A stretch of 64,000 nt of DNA from Liolophura sinensis (Eukaryota; Mollusca; Polyplacophora; Chitonida; Chitonidae): the NCBI RefSeq assembly GCF_032854445.1, contig NC_088300.1, forward strand, positions 80,962,101-81,026,100. The letters are read 5' to 3'. Position 1 is the first letter of the stretch. Every line of letters starts with the position of its first letter. The notes under the pieces are model-generated. The model was not told the DNA's origin and did not search any database. It saw only the letters and a program-made list of their open reading frames with translations. A program made the position numbers and the translations under genes. Positions 13,201 through 23,897 of the stretch are shown here, in pieces.

Positions 13201-16200
13201 CCCGCGCTAGTCTGGCGATACGGCGACTCCCTTCCACATTCACATCATTCAATTTGTAATTCCTATTCACAAAACAAATAGTAGCAAGATACACTCACTG
13301 TAAATTTACTAAAGCATTCACATACGTGTAGACACCATACATAAAACTGGTTACAACAGCTTTACCAACACTGGACAGCAGAAAACAAAATGTTTTTGGG
13401 TTTGACCTGTCACATGCAACAGGTACTGATTTTTGTTATCTGTCTCTCTCAAATTTTATCTGTGCCAGTCTCACTATGAGAAGCCTCAATGTAGCGTGCA
13501 ATCTGATAAAATGCGACTCAGATCTTGTCCCCTAAAAATATGTGGTGTGTTTTCATGAGTAACGTGTTTGGATTCAAAAGAAAATAAAGTAAAACTGCAA
13601 CTTGCAGTTTTAATCTTTCACCAAAGAAATATATAACATGTAAATAGCACAAGATTATTGGCTTTATTTCTACTGTTACTCTGTGACCCATGGGATATTT
13701 GGTATTTTAGGTTACTCTGTGACCCATGGGATATTTGGTATTTTAGGTTACTCTGTGACCCATGGGATATTTGGTATTTTAGGTCAATCTGTGACCCATG
13801 GGATATTTGGTATTGTAGGCTACTCTGTGACCCATGGGATATTTGGTATTTTAGGTTTAAGATGATGAATATAACATCCATATAAGCAAAAGCAAAAGGG
13901 TTTTTCTGTGAATAATGGAAGAGGGTGTTCAATTGGCTACTTTTCTTTGTGAACGAGTTCAATTCCAAATGCACAAGTCATGATGTTGTTGCTTCCGCGC
14001 GAGTGTGGCGTCGTCAGCAATACAGAACACACTTGGCTCCCTGTGACAGGCGTATCTCATCATAAAGGTTTTAATGTTTGTACACTTTCAGTAAATGCCT
14101 ATAGCTTTCATCAGAATGGCTGTAAAAATTGGTGTGAAACAAGAGGGGGTGAGATTTGGCTTACTGGCATGTTAACATGTTGGAGTACAGACTTCCCCGA
14201 ACGTTTGAGAATGGCTTCTTTCCTTCATTTAATACACTGATTTAGCATAACATACATTAAAATGGCGATCATTTTACAAATTTGTTGGTTTAGTAGCTAT
14301 AAAACAATGATATTTGCACTATGGGCAATAACCCCAAGTCACTACTCACATTTAAGTTGCAATTTCTATCATCGGAAACGCATGTTAACTCCCGGAACAT
14401 TTCAGCACCCGACTTATCGATCCTTATCTCATGATATACACTGTTCTAAACTGGATTTCTTACCTGTCACTAGCAACAGGTAAGATTTTATTCTACCTGC
14501 CACAAGCCAATTTTATCTGTCCTCGAAAGGTGGACACATGAACATTTTGCGCCCTGCGGAGGCATGCTGACTTCAGCAGAAACTTCCACTGTTTTGCTCT
14601 TTTGCGAACTCCTACCAGATAAGAATCTCAAATTACAAAAACAAAATGAATTTCCTGGTGAAAATCTACCTGGTGTATTTAATTATGCACCCTGTCATAT
14701 CCTGTGTAACTCAGAGAAGGCTTACCACAATGAAATCTGCATTAATACCTATTACAGGTTATACAAGCCAGTGATGCAATCAACTCACTGTGGAAGAAAT
14801 AATACTATGCCTTCTGTCCAAATTGCCAGGCTTACTTTGTCTTGTAGTCCTTTCCTATCAAGTTGACAACCACATTAGAGTAAAGAAATAAAGGTGTACA
14901 TGGAAATGTCAGGCTTACTTTGTCTGGTCTTCCCTTCCTATTAAGTTGACAACCACATCAGAGTAAAGAAATAAAGGTGTACATGGAAATGTCAGGCTTA
15001 CTTTGTCTGGTATTCCCTTCCTATCAAGTTGACAACCACATCAAAGTAAAGAAATAAAGGTGTACATGGAAATGTCAGGCTTACTTTGTCTGGAATTCCT
15101 TTCCTATCAAGTTGACCACCACATTAGAGTAAAGAAATAAAGGTGTACATGGAAATGTCAGGCTTACTTTGTCTCGTATTCCCTTCCTATCAAGTTGACA
15201 ACCACATTAGAGTACTGCATGGCCTGGCGTACAGACTCTTCATTCCGTAGTTCATATGGCTGCAATCAGTAAGCAATATTATCACAACACTTCTCAAACC
15301 ACCGGAAACAAAACTGGGTTCTACCTGTCAGAATTTTCATATGTACAAACATTTTCAACTGACCACTTAATTAATATGGCTAACAGAAATCACAGTGTGT
15401 TTTGTAAATGCTCTTGCCTCAGGAGACAGAGTTTGTAATACCAGTGTCATGAGAGACAAATGATACTTACCAAATACACCACGAGGTGAAGAGAGGCAAA
15501 TGACAATCACCAAATCCACCACAGAGCGATGACAGACAAATGACACTCACCTAATCCATGATGAGAGGCGAATGACAATCACCAAATCCACCACAGAGCG
15601 ATGAAAGACAAATGACACTCACCAAATCCACCACAGAGCGATGAAAGACAAATGACAATCACCAAATCCACCACAGAGCGATGAAAGACAAATGACACTC
15701 ACCAAATCCACCACAGAGCGATGAAAGACAAATGACAATCACCAAATCCACCACAGAGCGATGAAAGACAAATGACACTCACCAAATCCACCACAGAGCG
15801 ATGAAAGACAAATGACAATCACCAAATCCACCACAGAGCGATGAAAGACAAATGACACTCACCAAATCCACCACAGAGCGATGAAAGACAAATGACACTC
15901 ACCAAATCCACCACAGAGCGATGAAAGACAAATGACACTCAACAAATCCACCACAGAGCGATGAAAGACAAATGACAATCACCAAATCCACCACAGTGAT
16001 GAAAGACAAATGACACTCACCAAATCACCACAGAGCAATGAAAGACAAATGACACTCACCAAATCTGTGATGAGAGACAAATGACACTCGCCAAATCCAC
16101 CACAGAGGTATGACAGACAAATGACACTCACCAATCTCGCAATGAGAGGCGAATAACAATCACCAAATCCACCACGTGGTGATGAGAGGCGAATGACACT

Positions 16201-18950
16201 CACCAAATCCACCACAAAGCAATGAGAGACAAATGACATTCACCAAATCCACCACGGAGCGATGAGAGGCAAATGACACTCACGAAATCCGCGATGAGAG
16301 GCGAATGACACTCACCAAATCCACCACTGAGCGATGAAAGACAAATGACACTAACCAAATCAACTACGAAGCAATGACAGACAAAATGACACTCATTAAA
16401 TCCACCACGAAGCAATGAGAGACAAATGACACTCACCAAATCCACCACGAAGCAATGAGAGATGAATGACACTCACCAAATCCACCATGAAGTGATAAGA
16501 AACAAATGATACTCACCAAATCCACCACCAGGCAAAGAGAGGCGAATGACACTCACCAAATCCACCATGAGGCATTGAGAGACGAATGACACTCACCAAA
16601 TTCACCATGAAGTGATGAGAGACAAATGATACTCACCAAATCCACCTCGAAGCCATGCGAGACAAGTGACACTCACCAAATTCACCATGAAGTGTTGAGA
16701 GACAAATGACACTCACCAAATTCACCATGAAGTGATGAGAGACAAATGATACTCGCCAAATCCACCTCAAAGCCATGCGAGACAAGTGACACTCACCAAA
16801 TTCACCATGAAGTGTTGAGAGAAAAATGACACTCACCAAATTCACCATGAAGTGATGAGAGACAAATGATACTCACCAAATCCACCATGAAGTGATAAGA
16901 GACAAGTGACACTCACCAAATTCACCATGAAGTGATGAGAGACAAATGATACTCACCAAATCCACCTAGAAGCCATGAGGGACAAGTAACACTCACCAAA
17001 TTCACCATGAGGTGATGAGAGACAAATGATACTCACCAAATCCACCATGAAGTGATAAGAGACAAATGATACTTACCAAATCCACCATGAAGTCATGAGA
17101 GATAAATGATACTCACCAAGAAGAGAATCTGTCCCAAGTCACCACAAAGTTTAAGAGGTGCCACATCATAAGGGTCCCCACGGTAAGGGATAATCACCTG
17201 AGATCCAATCTTACCTGTCATGCAAAAACACATGAATTAACACCAGCTCCTAAATGTCTCATCAGTAATCTCTCTTGGAATTCCTCTTTTATTTACTGAT
17301 CTATCCTGATGCAAGTGATCATTATGCATTTATTATGTTTTAATTTGCTTGGTTCTTGGAACATTTTAAAGAGAAAGATAAAAGAATATATATACCGCCA
17401 AAAATATCAAAAATGTTAAATACCTAATAAAAAGTCTCTCTTCCTCACAGGAGAAATACGAGGTGATAAACAAATCCATGAAGTTTCACCTTGGCTGTAT
17501 TTTCAAAACAACCTTCCTCATGGCATGAACTCATTCTCCTGGGATTTGTGACAACTAAGATCCAGACCAGTTGTCTTTCTGCTATTACCTGAACATAAGT
17601 GATCCTACATGTAACTGGCTTACCCAGCTTGTTGACAACATAGCTTCCCACGAAGCCAGATGCTCCAAACACAGTGGCAACAATTCCACTAAATGACGAC
17701 CGTCCTCCACGTCCTCTCTTCAGGGCAGCCAGGTTTGTGGCACTGCTGTCATGGCGCCTCTGCACAAACACTGCTCCGTTCACACAGGGAGCTTGGTGCC
17801 CTAGAGAAATCAGTGAAGTCAGGGACAGGTCAATAATCTTAAGTCTAACTTAACTTAACTTAGTCTAAAGTCATCAGGTTTATGAGTTCCTAAAAATCCA
17901 CAAGTTTATTCACTAAAACTGTGCAACCTCTTGTTTTCCAAAATGACCAATCAGAACATACAATTAAGTGTCTTGGGTTAGATTATTTATTCACAAGTCT
18001 GTTGTTAGTTATTGAAAACAGATGTATTAATTGAATGGATGTCCTTTACTTTCTTTCTGGGATGTCTATCCAAGGATCCCTTTCCAAACAGCTAAGTTAG
18101 CTGCCAAGATTTCTCTGGTATTAGCTTTTGCAAAATTTTATTCGGCCAAGAATGACCCCTCACTTTATTTAAAAACCTCATGCAGTTACCTGCCCTTTAG
18201 TTCAATTAAATAAAATGTTGAGGTCTATCTTCAACAATTTCTGATACTTGCCTGCCTCAACAATTAATCGTTCAGGCAGATAAATATCAGAAATTGATGA
18301 AGACCTCAACATTTAATTCAATTGAACTATCTGCCTTTGTAAAATATGTTGTGGCAGTCAGTACAAGGGGTCCCTTTGGGCATCACCAAGGAATCTCAGA
18401 CCCATGCAGCCTAGGACAGCCGATCGACTTTGTGCTTGACAGACGAAGATAAGTGTAAAGACGATGGGTAATTTTTGTCTTAAACACCCGGCCAGACAAA
18501 CTGCAACGGCAGCTGCACCAGATTTTTAAATGGATGGTGCTCTTCTGTTGGTTTCAGTTCATATCTGAACAAAATGTTTGCCAAACCTAATGTGGAGATT
18601 TTAAACTTGAGTGATGTCACGTGGTTAAGTGACGTTAAGTCGTTGAAGAGGCAGCTTTTCATAATAAACCTCTGAGAAGGAGCTGATTGAATAACAATAG
18701 GATCACCTTAGTCTTTACAACTGCCTACTGTATCCAAGGGCTAGCACCATGCAGAGCCTAATTATCGTAGCGTTTTCCAGTCGCCTTCGCCAGTGGTTAA
18801 CTCTTGACAATTGCATGTTCAACATGTGATGAAACAAGTTATTTCGACTAAGTCTCAAGATTGCTTTGTAAATTCTAAAACGCTCAAATGTGAAAAAGAA
18901 AACGTCTTACGCCCAGCAACGGCGATATTTCTCAGCACCAACACCGACAT
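4288..18950 (-). CDS. NDUFA9: NADH:ubiquinone oxidoreductase subunit A9 (complex I, 39 kDa), 11 exons, 389 aa
   Basis: Accessory subunit of mitochondrial complex I, an atypical short-chain dehydrogenase fold that binds NADPH structurally on the matrix arm. Exons, high to low: 18950-18911, 17800-17624, 17214-17117, 15259-15168, 13262-13100, 10457-10349, 9897-9827, 9484-9408, 6269-6174, 6008-5942, 4467-4288. All introns are GT-AG and phases join to 1170 nt including TAG. The N-terminus has several Arg and no acidic residue before Asp31, fitting a mitochondrial presequence. Residues 59-65 are GASGFVG, the Rossmann glycine motif, and [19 protein letters not shown] matches the family signature. 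Length is close to human (377 aa). Introns 3, 4 and 5 largely consist of minisatellites whose units contain the 3' edge and donor of exons 3, 4 and 5. The gene looks intact. Confidence 0.95.
4880..5746. mobile_element. Non-autonomous DNA transposon, hAT-like, 867 bp
   Basis: Inverted termini: CAGGGTTGGATCCAG at the left, and the reverse complement of CAGGGTTGGATACAG at the right (14 of 15 match). The element is flanked by CAAAT direct repeats at 4875-4879 and 5747-5751, a likely 5-bp target duplication. It sits in NDUFA9 intron 10 and has no transposase frame. CAGGG ends suggest hAT, although hAT usually makes 8-bp duplications, so the superfamily is tentative. Confidence 0.65.
6233..6340 (-). 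repeat. Diverged duplicate of the NDUFA9 exon 9 acceptor edge
   Basis: Exon 9's first 40 nt and acceptor (6233-6280) have an imperfect second copy at about 6286-6335: TGTAGTCAATGAT, ACAGGT.GTA and GATGAGGGCT recur in order. It is older and weaker than the other exon-edge duplications. Confidence 0.5.
6395..6960. repeat. Minisatellite, ~43-bp unit, about 13 copies
   Basis: Unit built from ACAACACTGGCAGTGATCC and CCCATCAATGAGTTAACAC, in NDUFA9 intron 8. Divergent units lie in the middle (6680-6760), uniform ones at the ends. Confidence 0.95.
7480..8110 (+). mobile_element. Penelope-like retroelement fragment (reverse transcriptase 3' part)
   Basis: The frame from 7524 reads [24 protein letters not shown] and [17 protein letters not shown]. 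These resemble the FLD...YRKPTHTDRYL...HP block of Penelope-like reverse transcriptases. Homology resumes after a nested SINE at 7865, where a segment around [17 protein letters not shown] matches the next conserved block. It lies antisense in NDUFA9 intron 8, is 5' truncated, and is not functional. A related non-LTR family cannot be excluded. Confidence 0.6.
7720..7864 (+). repeat. SINE (type 1) inserted in the Penelope-like fragment
   Basis: Flanked by perfect ATCATCCAATC direct repeats at 7709-7719 and 7865-7875, an 11-bp target duplication. It contains AAGGTCTGCCAGTAACCTGC, GGGTTTCCCCC, CCTCCCACCATAA, GTGAAATATTCTTCAGTACG and the AAACGCCAATCAAATAAATA tail. The 5' end is truncated: no tRNA head is present. 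Confidence 0.85.
8290..9150. repeat. Minisatellite, ~53-bp unit, about 15 copies
   Basis: Unit: TTGTTATCCATACATTTGTT, CTGTTAAGGTCACATGCTG and TGTTTCACCTAAAG. In the 3' half a longer variant with a second TTATCCATACATTCGTTC appears, so two unit lengths coexist. It lies in NDUFA9 intron 8, just short of exon 8. Confidence 0.95.
10533..10720 (-). repeat. SINE copy (type 1), reverse orientation
   Basis: Reading minus strand: AAAACACCAATCAAAC tail at 10535-10555, AAATACTCTTGAGTAC, then the CCGCCGTGG, AGGTCTGC and TAGCAACCTG blocks. Same family as 7720-7864. It lies in NDUFA9 intron 5. Confidence 0.7.
11290..13130 (-). repeat. 50-bp minisatellite containing the NDUFA9 exon 5 donor, ~36 copies
   Basis: On the gene strand the unit holds ATGAAGCAAGGCTCCCAGTA, TCTCATCACCAAA, then GTAAGTTAGCTTTC. 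The first 33 nt are the last 33 nt of exon 5 (ends 13100), followed by its donor. Units near the exon are almost identical; those from 11290 to 12300 are diverged, with many keeping GTAAGTTAGC or similar. Intron 5 thus carries dozens of decoy copies of the exon 5 edge. Read-through from exon 5 meets TAG within three codons. Confidence 0.95.
13680..13856. repeat. 36-bp minisatellite, 5 copies
   Basis: Unit: TTACTCTGTGACCCATGGGA followed by TATTTGGTATTTTAGG, period exactly 36 bp, so both strands show open repeat frames that are not genes. NDUFA9 intron 4. Confidence 0.95.
13857..14820. other. NDUFA9 intron 4 sequence without recognisable element
   Basis: Several 60-100 codon frames occur here but none has recognisable protein character. 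No repeats were noticed. Confidence 0.4.
14822..15200 (-). repeat. 83-bp tandem repeat containing the NDUFA9 exon 4 donor, ~4-5 copies
   Basis: Each unit repeats the last 45 nt or so of exon 4 (gene strand: TAATGTGGTTGTCAACTTGA, TAGGAAGGGAA, ACAAA) and the donor GTAAGCCTGACA plus intron sequence. The copy that continues into a complete exon ends at 15168. GGCTTAC recurs every 83 bp (near 14912, 14995, 15078, 15161). Confidence 0.92.
15465..17117 (-). repeat. 40-bp minisatellite starting at the NDUFA9 exon 3 donor, ~41 copies
   Basis: On the gene strand each unit has TTGGTGAGTGTCATTTGTC, TTTCATCGCTCTGTGGTGGA and TT. The real exon 3 ends TTCTTG and its donor is GTGAGTATCATTTATC, so the array begins exactly at the junction and nearly every unit repeats TTGGTGAGT. 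It fills almost all of intron 3. Distal units are very uniform; those near the exon vary more. Confidence 0.95.
18195..18335. repeat. Imperfect palindrome / MITE-like inverted repeat
   Basis: GTTCAATTAAATAAAATGTT at about 18200 and its imperfect reverse complement AACATTTAATTCAATTGAAC at 18309-18328 close a stem of about 55 bp (AGGTCT, CAATTTCTGATA and GCCTG also pair), with a short loop near 18262. It could be a small MITE in NDUFA9 intron 1; its ends were not resolved. Confidence 0.6.
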
Positions 18951-20044
18951 TTTGCCACTGAATGTCAGTGGAATGCAATTTCTTAACTGAAATTCTAATA
19001 CGGACAGAAAGTCAGACTATTCAGTTATGGTGACGTCTTCACTTCTCTGATAACTTCCATTTTCCTTCTGGACACGAATCTGCGTTGGTTATTTGACTTT
19101 AAGAATCTTAAACTCTAAAATACACTGTATGGGAAGAATAAGGAATAATTCCGTATCCGTAAGTTTTTCGATTTACTTTTAAAAATTCGATCATCTATGG
19201 AGCCGAGTGAATGATTTTCTCTTTCTTACTGATCGCTTTCAGACATTGCTTTAAGTTATCGTAACGGTAAGTAACACTAGATAATATTTAATAAAGCTTG
19301 CTTTGACTTTGATTCATTGAAAGAAGTAAAATAAGCTTATTTAGTAATATTCCAAAAAAGTGTAGGAAGATTTCCATTTCGTGTTGGTATATCTCGAAAA
19401 TACGACGTGCATAGGGTTTTTCATAACTTTCATGACTAAAGCAACAAAACTGCTCGTTTCCATCATGTAGCTGTTGCTCATTTATGTCGGAGATTCCCTG
19501 CTTGTACAGATTAATGAATTGAATCTTTGAAACAGAAACAAACCACGACCAATAGACAGCGAGATGCCTGAAACTCAAAGGAGTGCAGTATGATTATGTG
19601 TTATACAGCCGGCCTATTGCCGACATATAGCAAGAGATCGTTTGACTTGTTGAACTAGACTACGTGATGTAAATATTGCATAAATAAATAAATAAATATT
19701 AAGATAAAATTTTATTTTAAGGCAAAGAAATAGATGCTGAAACTTGCACTTTCCAATAGGATATCATCCTTAAAAGCTAACACATACCTTTTTAAGATCA
19801 CAAGTACACTCACGATCAGACAAAGTGTGCAACATAATCAAGGATCACGCCTTCACATCACAATTAATAATTCACTGTTATTTGCTTTAAAAGTTTTTAA
19901 TAAGTAGTCTGAAATATTGAATATGCATCAGCTTATCTTTATACTGGCATTTAGTAAGTTGGCTGAGATATGATTACCCCTGGTGCATCCACTGGTACAT
20001 GTAGAATATATTATATGAGTTCAATTCATTTTTGTTTCTTTTCA
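18951..20044. promoter_or_regulatory. Divergent promoter region between NDUFA9 and TXNL4A
   Basis: The two genes point away from each other across about 1.1 kb. NDUFA9's ATG is at 18948-18950. An acceptor (TTGTTTCTTTTCAG) ends at 20045, implying an upstream non-coding TXNL4A exon in this interval. No clear TATA box was found. A short AAAT repeat lies at 19680-19698. Confidence 0.4.
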
Positions 20045-20083
20045 GATTAATGCTGTGGGAGGAACTTTGAACCAGAACTAACC

Positions 20084-20512
20084 ATGTCTTACATGTTAGC
20101 TCATTTACATAATGGTTGGCAAGTCGATCAGGCCATTTTGTCGGAGGAGGATCGGGTCGTGGTGATACGATTTGGACACGACTGGGACCCCACCTGCATG
20201 GTAATGGATGAGACCCTATACAAGTGTGCCGAGAGGATACAAAAATTTGCTGTGGTGTATTTAGTGGACATATCTGAGGTGCCAGACTTTAACAAAATGT
20301 ATGAGTTGTACGATCCTTGTACAAGTATGTTTTTCTACAGAAACAAGCACATCATGATTGACTTGGGCACGGGAAACAACAACAAGATCAACTGGGCAAT
20401 GGAGGATGTGCAAGAGTTCATTGACATTGTAGAAACGGTGTATCGTGGCGCGAGGAAAGGTCGTGGCTTGGTAGTCTCACCTAAAGACTACTCCACCAAA
20501 TACCGCTACTGA
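20084..20512 (+). CDS. TXNL4A: Thioredoxin-like 4A / DIM1, U5 snRNP 15 kDa protein, 142 aa
   Basis: Spliceosomal protein of U5 snRNP, with a thioredoxin fold lacking the CxxC redox pair. The 142-residue length equals human, the start MSYM(L)AHLHNGWQVDQAI and the end GRGLVVSPKDYSTKYRY are family-invariant, and FGHDWDPTC replaces the redox motif. Most differences lie in the segment DETLYKCAERIQKFAVVY. The coding region is a single uninterrupted exon, though vertebrate genes are split. An acceptor at 20045 ahead of the ATG indicates a spliced 5' UTR, so this looks like a real gene with intron loss rather than a processed copy. No poly-A tract or target duplication was noticed. Confidence 0.97.
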   Translation: MSYMLAHLHNGWQVDQAILSEEDRVVVIRFGHDWDPTCMVMDETLYKCAERIQKFAVVYLVDISEVPDFNKMYELYDPCTSMFFYRNKHIMIDLGTGNNNKINWAMEDVQEFIDIVETVYRGARKGRGLVVSPKDYSTKYRY

Positions 20513-20972
20513 CAGCATTGCAAACTCTCATTGTATTGTGACTGTACACTTCTTGTCATGGTTAAATGGGTGCGGATATGAGTAGTGGACATGACGTCGG
20601 AGAGACTTAAGCTGGCAAGCTGTCATGTAGCGTTGACCTCACGACAGGTCACAACAATTTACGTACATCATTTATGTATGATGCCACATCTATTGATCAT
20701 TCATCAGTGTCGTCATCGATATTAATTATTTTGACCAATACAAGCATGTTACACACATATGCTGAAATAAGGTGTTAGACTGTAGCTTAACAGTGTCTGG
20801 TCAGCCAGTCAAGGTGTAAAGTCCAGAGGCATATGTGATCATTTGTCAACCTCACATTCCACTGTGTCAGCTCTGGAAAAGTCAAATGTACTATTACGTG
20901 TACTTCGATGTGTTTCTTTTGCAGGTCAGGAATGTTAAGGTCAGACCTTGTGATGAGTAGATTTACATTTTG

Positions 20973-20978
20973 AATAAA
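20973..20978 (+). terminator. Candidate poly(A) signal of TXNL4A
   Basis: AATAAA about 460 nt after the stop, followed by a GT-rich stretch (TGAGTTTTGTGTGTTGG) typical of a cleavage-downstream element. Confidence 0.6.
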
Positions 20979-20984
20979 CAAAGA

Positions 20985-22590
20985 TGTACAAATGAGTTTT
21001 GTGTGTTGGAACGTGCTCTTCTTTAAGTCAGATCAGACTTTACAGGCTCTCTGCAGCTAAGTCCAATTCTGGCAGGTAGTATAGCAAGAAAAGTAAACAG
21101 GAGGATTTGGTTAGAAATAAAGGGAAAGTCATGGAGATATGGCCTCTATTTCTGGTACCAGCATGTCATTTAGAGGATACCTGAAAAAACGCTTGTTTGT
21201 TGTTTCTAAAAACAAAGTATAATGTGATGTAATGTAGCCCAAAAGCTTTTTTCTTGATGATAATAAATGGCTTCAAGCTACAGAGAGTATTGAAATGAAG
21301 CAGTCTGCTGTGGTGATGCCCACCTTGATAGCAGTCAGAACAACTTTGTTGGTTGGGGAGACTGAATTGGTGTACTTTGGCTGGTCCTGCGTTCCTAATA
21401 CTTTAATCGATGACATCATTTCCAAATAGTTTTTACCATTGACGGAAAATATATATAAGTTGAGAGTTATTAAGAAATATGAAATATGCCACAAAAAAGA
21501 ATATTTATTATCTAATTTTCCTTAAAAGCATATTTTTCGTTTAATATTACCGTTTGATGTATCCTTTCTTAGAACAAATCCAAAGAACACATTCTGAAAT
21601 CAGAAGCTTTCAGAATGTCTTAGTTGGACTTTTTCTAGTTTGTGAAGAAGGAATGAGATACAGCAGCTTTTTAGACATGTTGGCGTTCTTGACCTGTCAG
21701 CAGGGACCTGCGTTAAAGGAAAAGAAAACTTAAAAACATGAAACTACAGGCTGAAAAGAGCACATTTTTTCTATCTGGTGGTGCCTGCTGCATAATTTTG
21801 CGATTTTTCCTCGCCATACATGTAAAGCCTGAAAACGGCCAAGCTGGCATAAATCGCTGTCCACGCTGTCCCCCATCTTCAGCACCCTGTAATTTATGCT
21901 GGGGGTGTGTTGCCAATGTGAGTCATTAAAAGTGGTATTTCATTGATATTTAAATTTTCTTCTCCTTTAAGCGTAAAATCATATGGTGGACTAGCTGTGC
22001 ACCGGTTTACGTACAGGGAGGAAAAAAAATAAATATCTAGCAGATCAAGGTAGGTAATCCATGAGGCCATTTGAAAAGAGTTGTCTCCCTTCCCGTTATG
22101 CAACCGTCTGTTGGCCGACGTGGAAGGTTATACTACTGCCAGGTGTAGGTTGATATTTTCAGAAGCTGAGGGGATACAGATGGTTATATGGTTGTACTGT
22201 TTACCTGGGATTCAGTGAGATGTTTTAAAACCGGAAATGTGATTGGCATGTATGCTCTTGTCACTTGTTGCGCATGACAGTATGATGTAAACAGCAGTAC
22301 GGTCATGACGGTCTAACTAGCAACGTCATTACATGTAGTGAAACAGCGCCTACGTTAGATCTCAAGGCTACGCTGCAATGCGGGGCACACATATCTCTCA
22401 TATTTTCTCGATTGTAATGGGTGGAGCCTGGTTTACTACAGCTTTAGATGGATGATTGACTTGTGACATTTCTTCGTGACAGTCATTCATAACAATAAAA
22501 TTTACAACACCACACCAGTATGATAGGTGGACACTGTGTATTATTTTAAAATTCGCAGTGAGTGTAAGTTGCAGCTCATGCTGGCTTCCT
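20985..22590. other. Intergenic region between TXNL4A and the renalase-like gene
   Basis: No recognisable protein, repeat array or element. The renalase-like gene's promoter and a 5' untranslated exon may lie here. Confidence 0.35.
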
Positions 22591-22594
22591 CTCC

Positions 22595-22715
22595 GGCCTT
22601 AAGTGGGAAGGTCTGCCAAAAACCAGTGGATGGTTGTGGATTTCCTCCAATGATAATGCTGTCCGCCATCATATAAGTGAAACGACATAAAACACAAATC
22701 AAATCAATAAGTAAA
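22595..22715 (+). repeat. SINE copy (type 1)
   Basis: GTGGGAAGGTCTGCCAAAAA, GATGGTTGTGGATTTCCTCC, GCCATCATATAAGTGAAA and an AATCAAATCAATAA tail, in the usual order; the block between ATAAGTGAAA and the tail is partly deleted. Confidence 0.75.
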
Positions 22716-22769
22716 CTGATAGAATTTTGATATTCATTGTACCGGTAACATGGTTGTGATGAGTTAACA

Positions 22770-23520
22770 GTGTTACAGTACCACAAATGTGAGAGTTATC
22801 TGTGGTACCATGCGATGAATATCAGAATTATCAGTGTTATGATGACTGTCAGAATTATCAGTGTTATGACGCATATCAGTTACCAGTGTTACGATGAATG
22901 TGAGAATTATCGGTGTTAGGATATGACAAATGTGAGAATTATCAGTGTTATGATGAATGTGAGAATTATCAGTGTTAGCATATGACAAATGTGAGAATTA
23001 TCAGTGTCATGATGAATGTGAGAATTATCAGTGTTAGCATATGACAAATGTGGGAATTATCAGTGTTATGATGAATGTGAGAATTATCAGTGTTATGATG
23101 AATGTGAGAATTATCAGTGTTTCCATATAAAAAATGTGAGAATTATCAGTGTCATGATAAATGTCAGAATGGGATACCAGGAGAAATCCGAACAGATCAT
23201 TCTGACATTCATCATTTCACTGATAATTCTGATATTTACCATCACACTGATCATTACGATGCATGACCGAATTATCAGTGTAATGAGGAATGTCAGAATT
23301 ATCAGTGTTATGATGACTGTCAGAGTTATCAGTGTTGTGATGCATATCAGAATTATCAGTGTTATGATGAATATCAGAATTATAAGTGTTATGATGAATA
23401 TCAGAATTATCAGTGTTATGATGAATGTCAGAGTTATCAGTGTTGTGATGCATATCAGAATTATCAGTGTTATGATGAATATCAGAATTATCAGTGTTAT
23501 GATGAATGTCAAAATTTTAG
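22770..23520. repeat. ~30-bp minisatellite with an internal inverted block
   Basis: Unit: GAATTATCAGTGTTATGATG plus AATGT(G/C)A. Between about 23197 and 23256 the unit runs in the opposite direction (ATTCTGACATTCATCATTTC, CTGATAATTCTGATA), so the array contains a head-to-head inversion. The long open frames over it are repeat translations. Confidence 0.93.
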
Positions 23521-23897
23521 GATACAGTTCAGGATACAGTTCAGTATGTAATACAGTAATGTCTCCATTGTCCACCATAAACCATAATTTTGCTTCATTT
23601 GATCTAAAATCTCCTCCTCCTCCCCACCAAACCCACCCCCACCCCACCCCACCCCCACCTCCACCAAAAAGTACGGGTACATTTTCAGAGACAAGTGAAC
23701 TTAAATGTCATAAGATATTACCTTTGTGGCTGGAAAAAATGTTTCCAGTAGGTTATCGTCCAACCTTGCAACGAAACCTTCAAATGTTCTTCTAAAATCA
23801 GTGGAATTCAGAACTTTGCAAAATGAATAACTTTGTAATGGATTACAGGTCAGATGCAGATATGAAACCTTCAGCTTTTGTTTCATTGTAGATAAGA

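Noticed and set aside
13618-13974. 118-codon frame made of a 12-residue repeat
   Set aside because: The 36-bp period is a multiple of three, so the frame cannot be interrupted; it is intronic in NDUFA9.
23031-23795. 254-codon frame before the renalase-like gene
   Set aside because: Mostly 30-bp repeat translation followed by low-complexity Pro/His sequence; not linked to exon 1.
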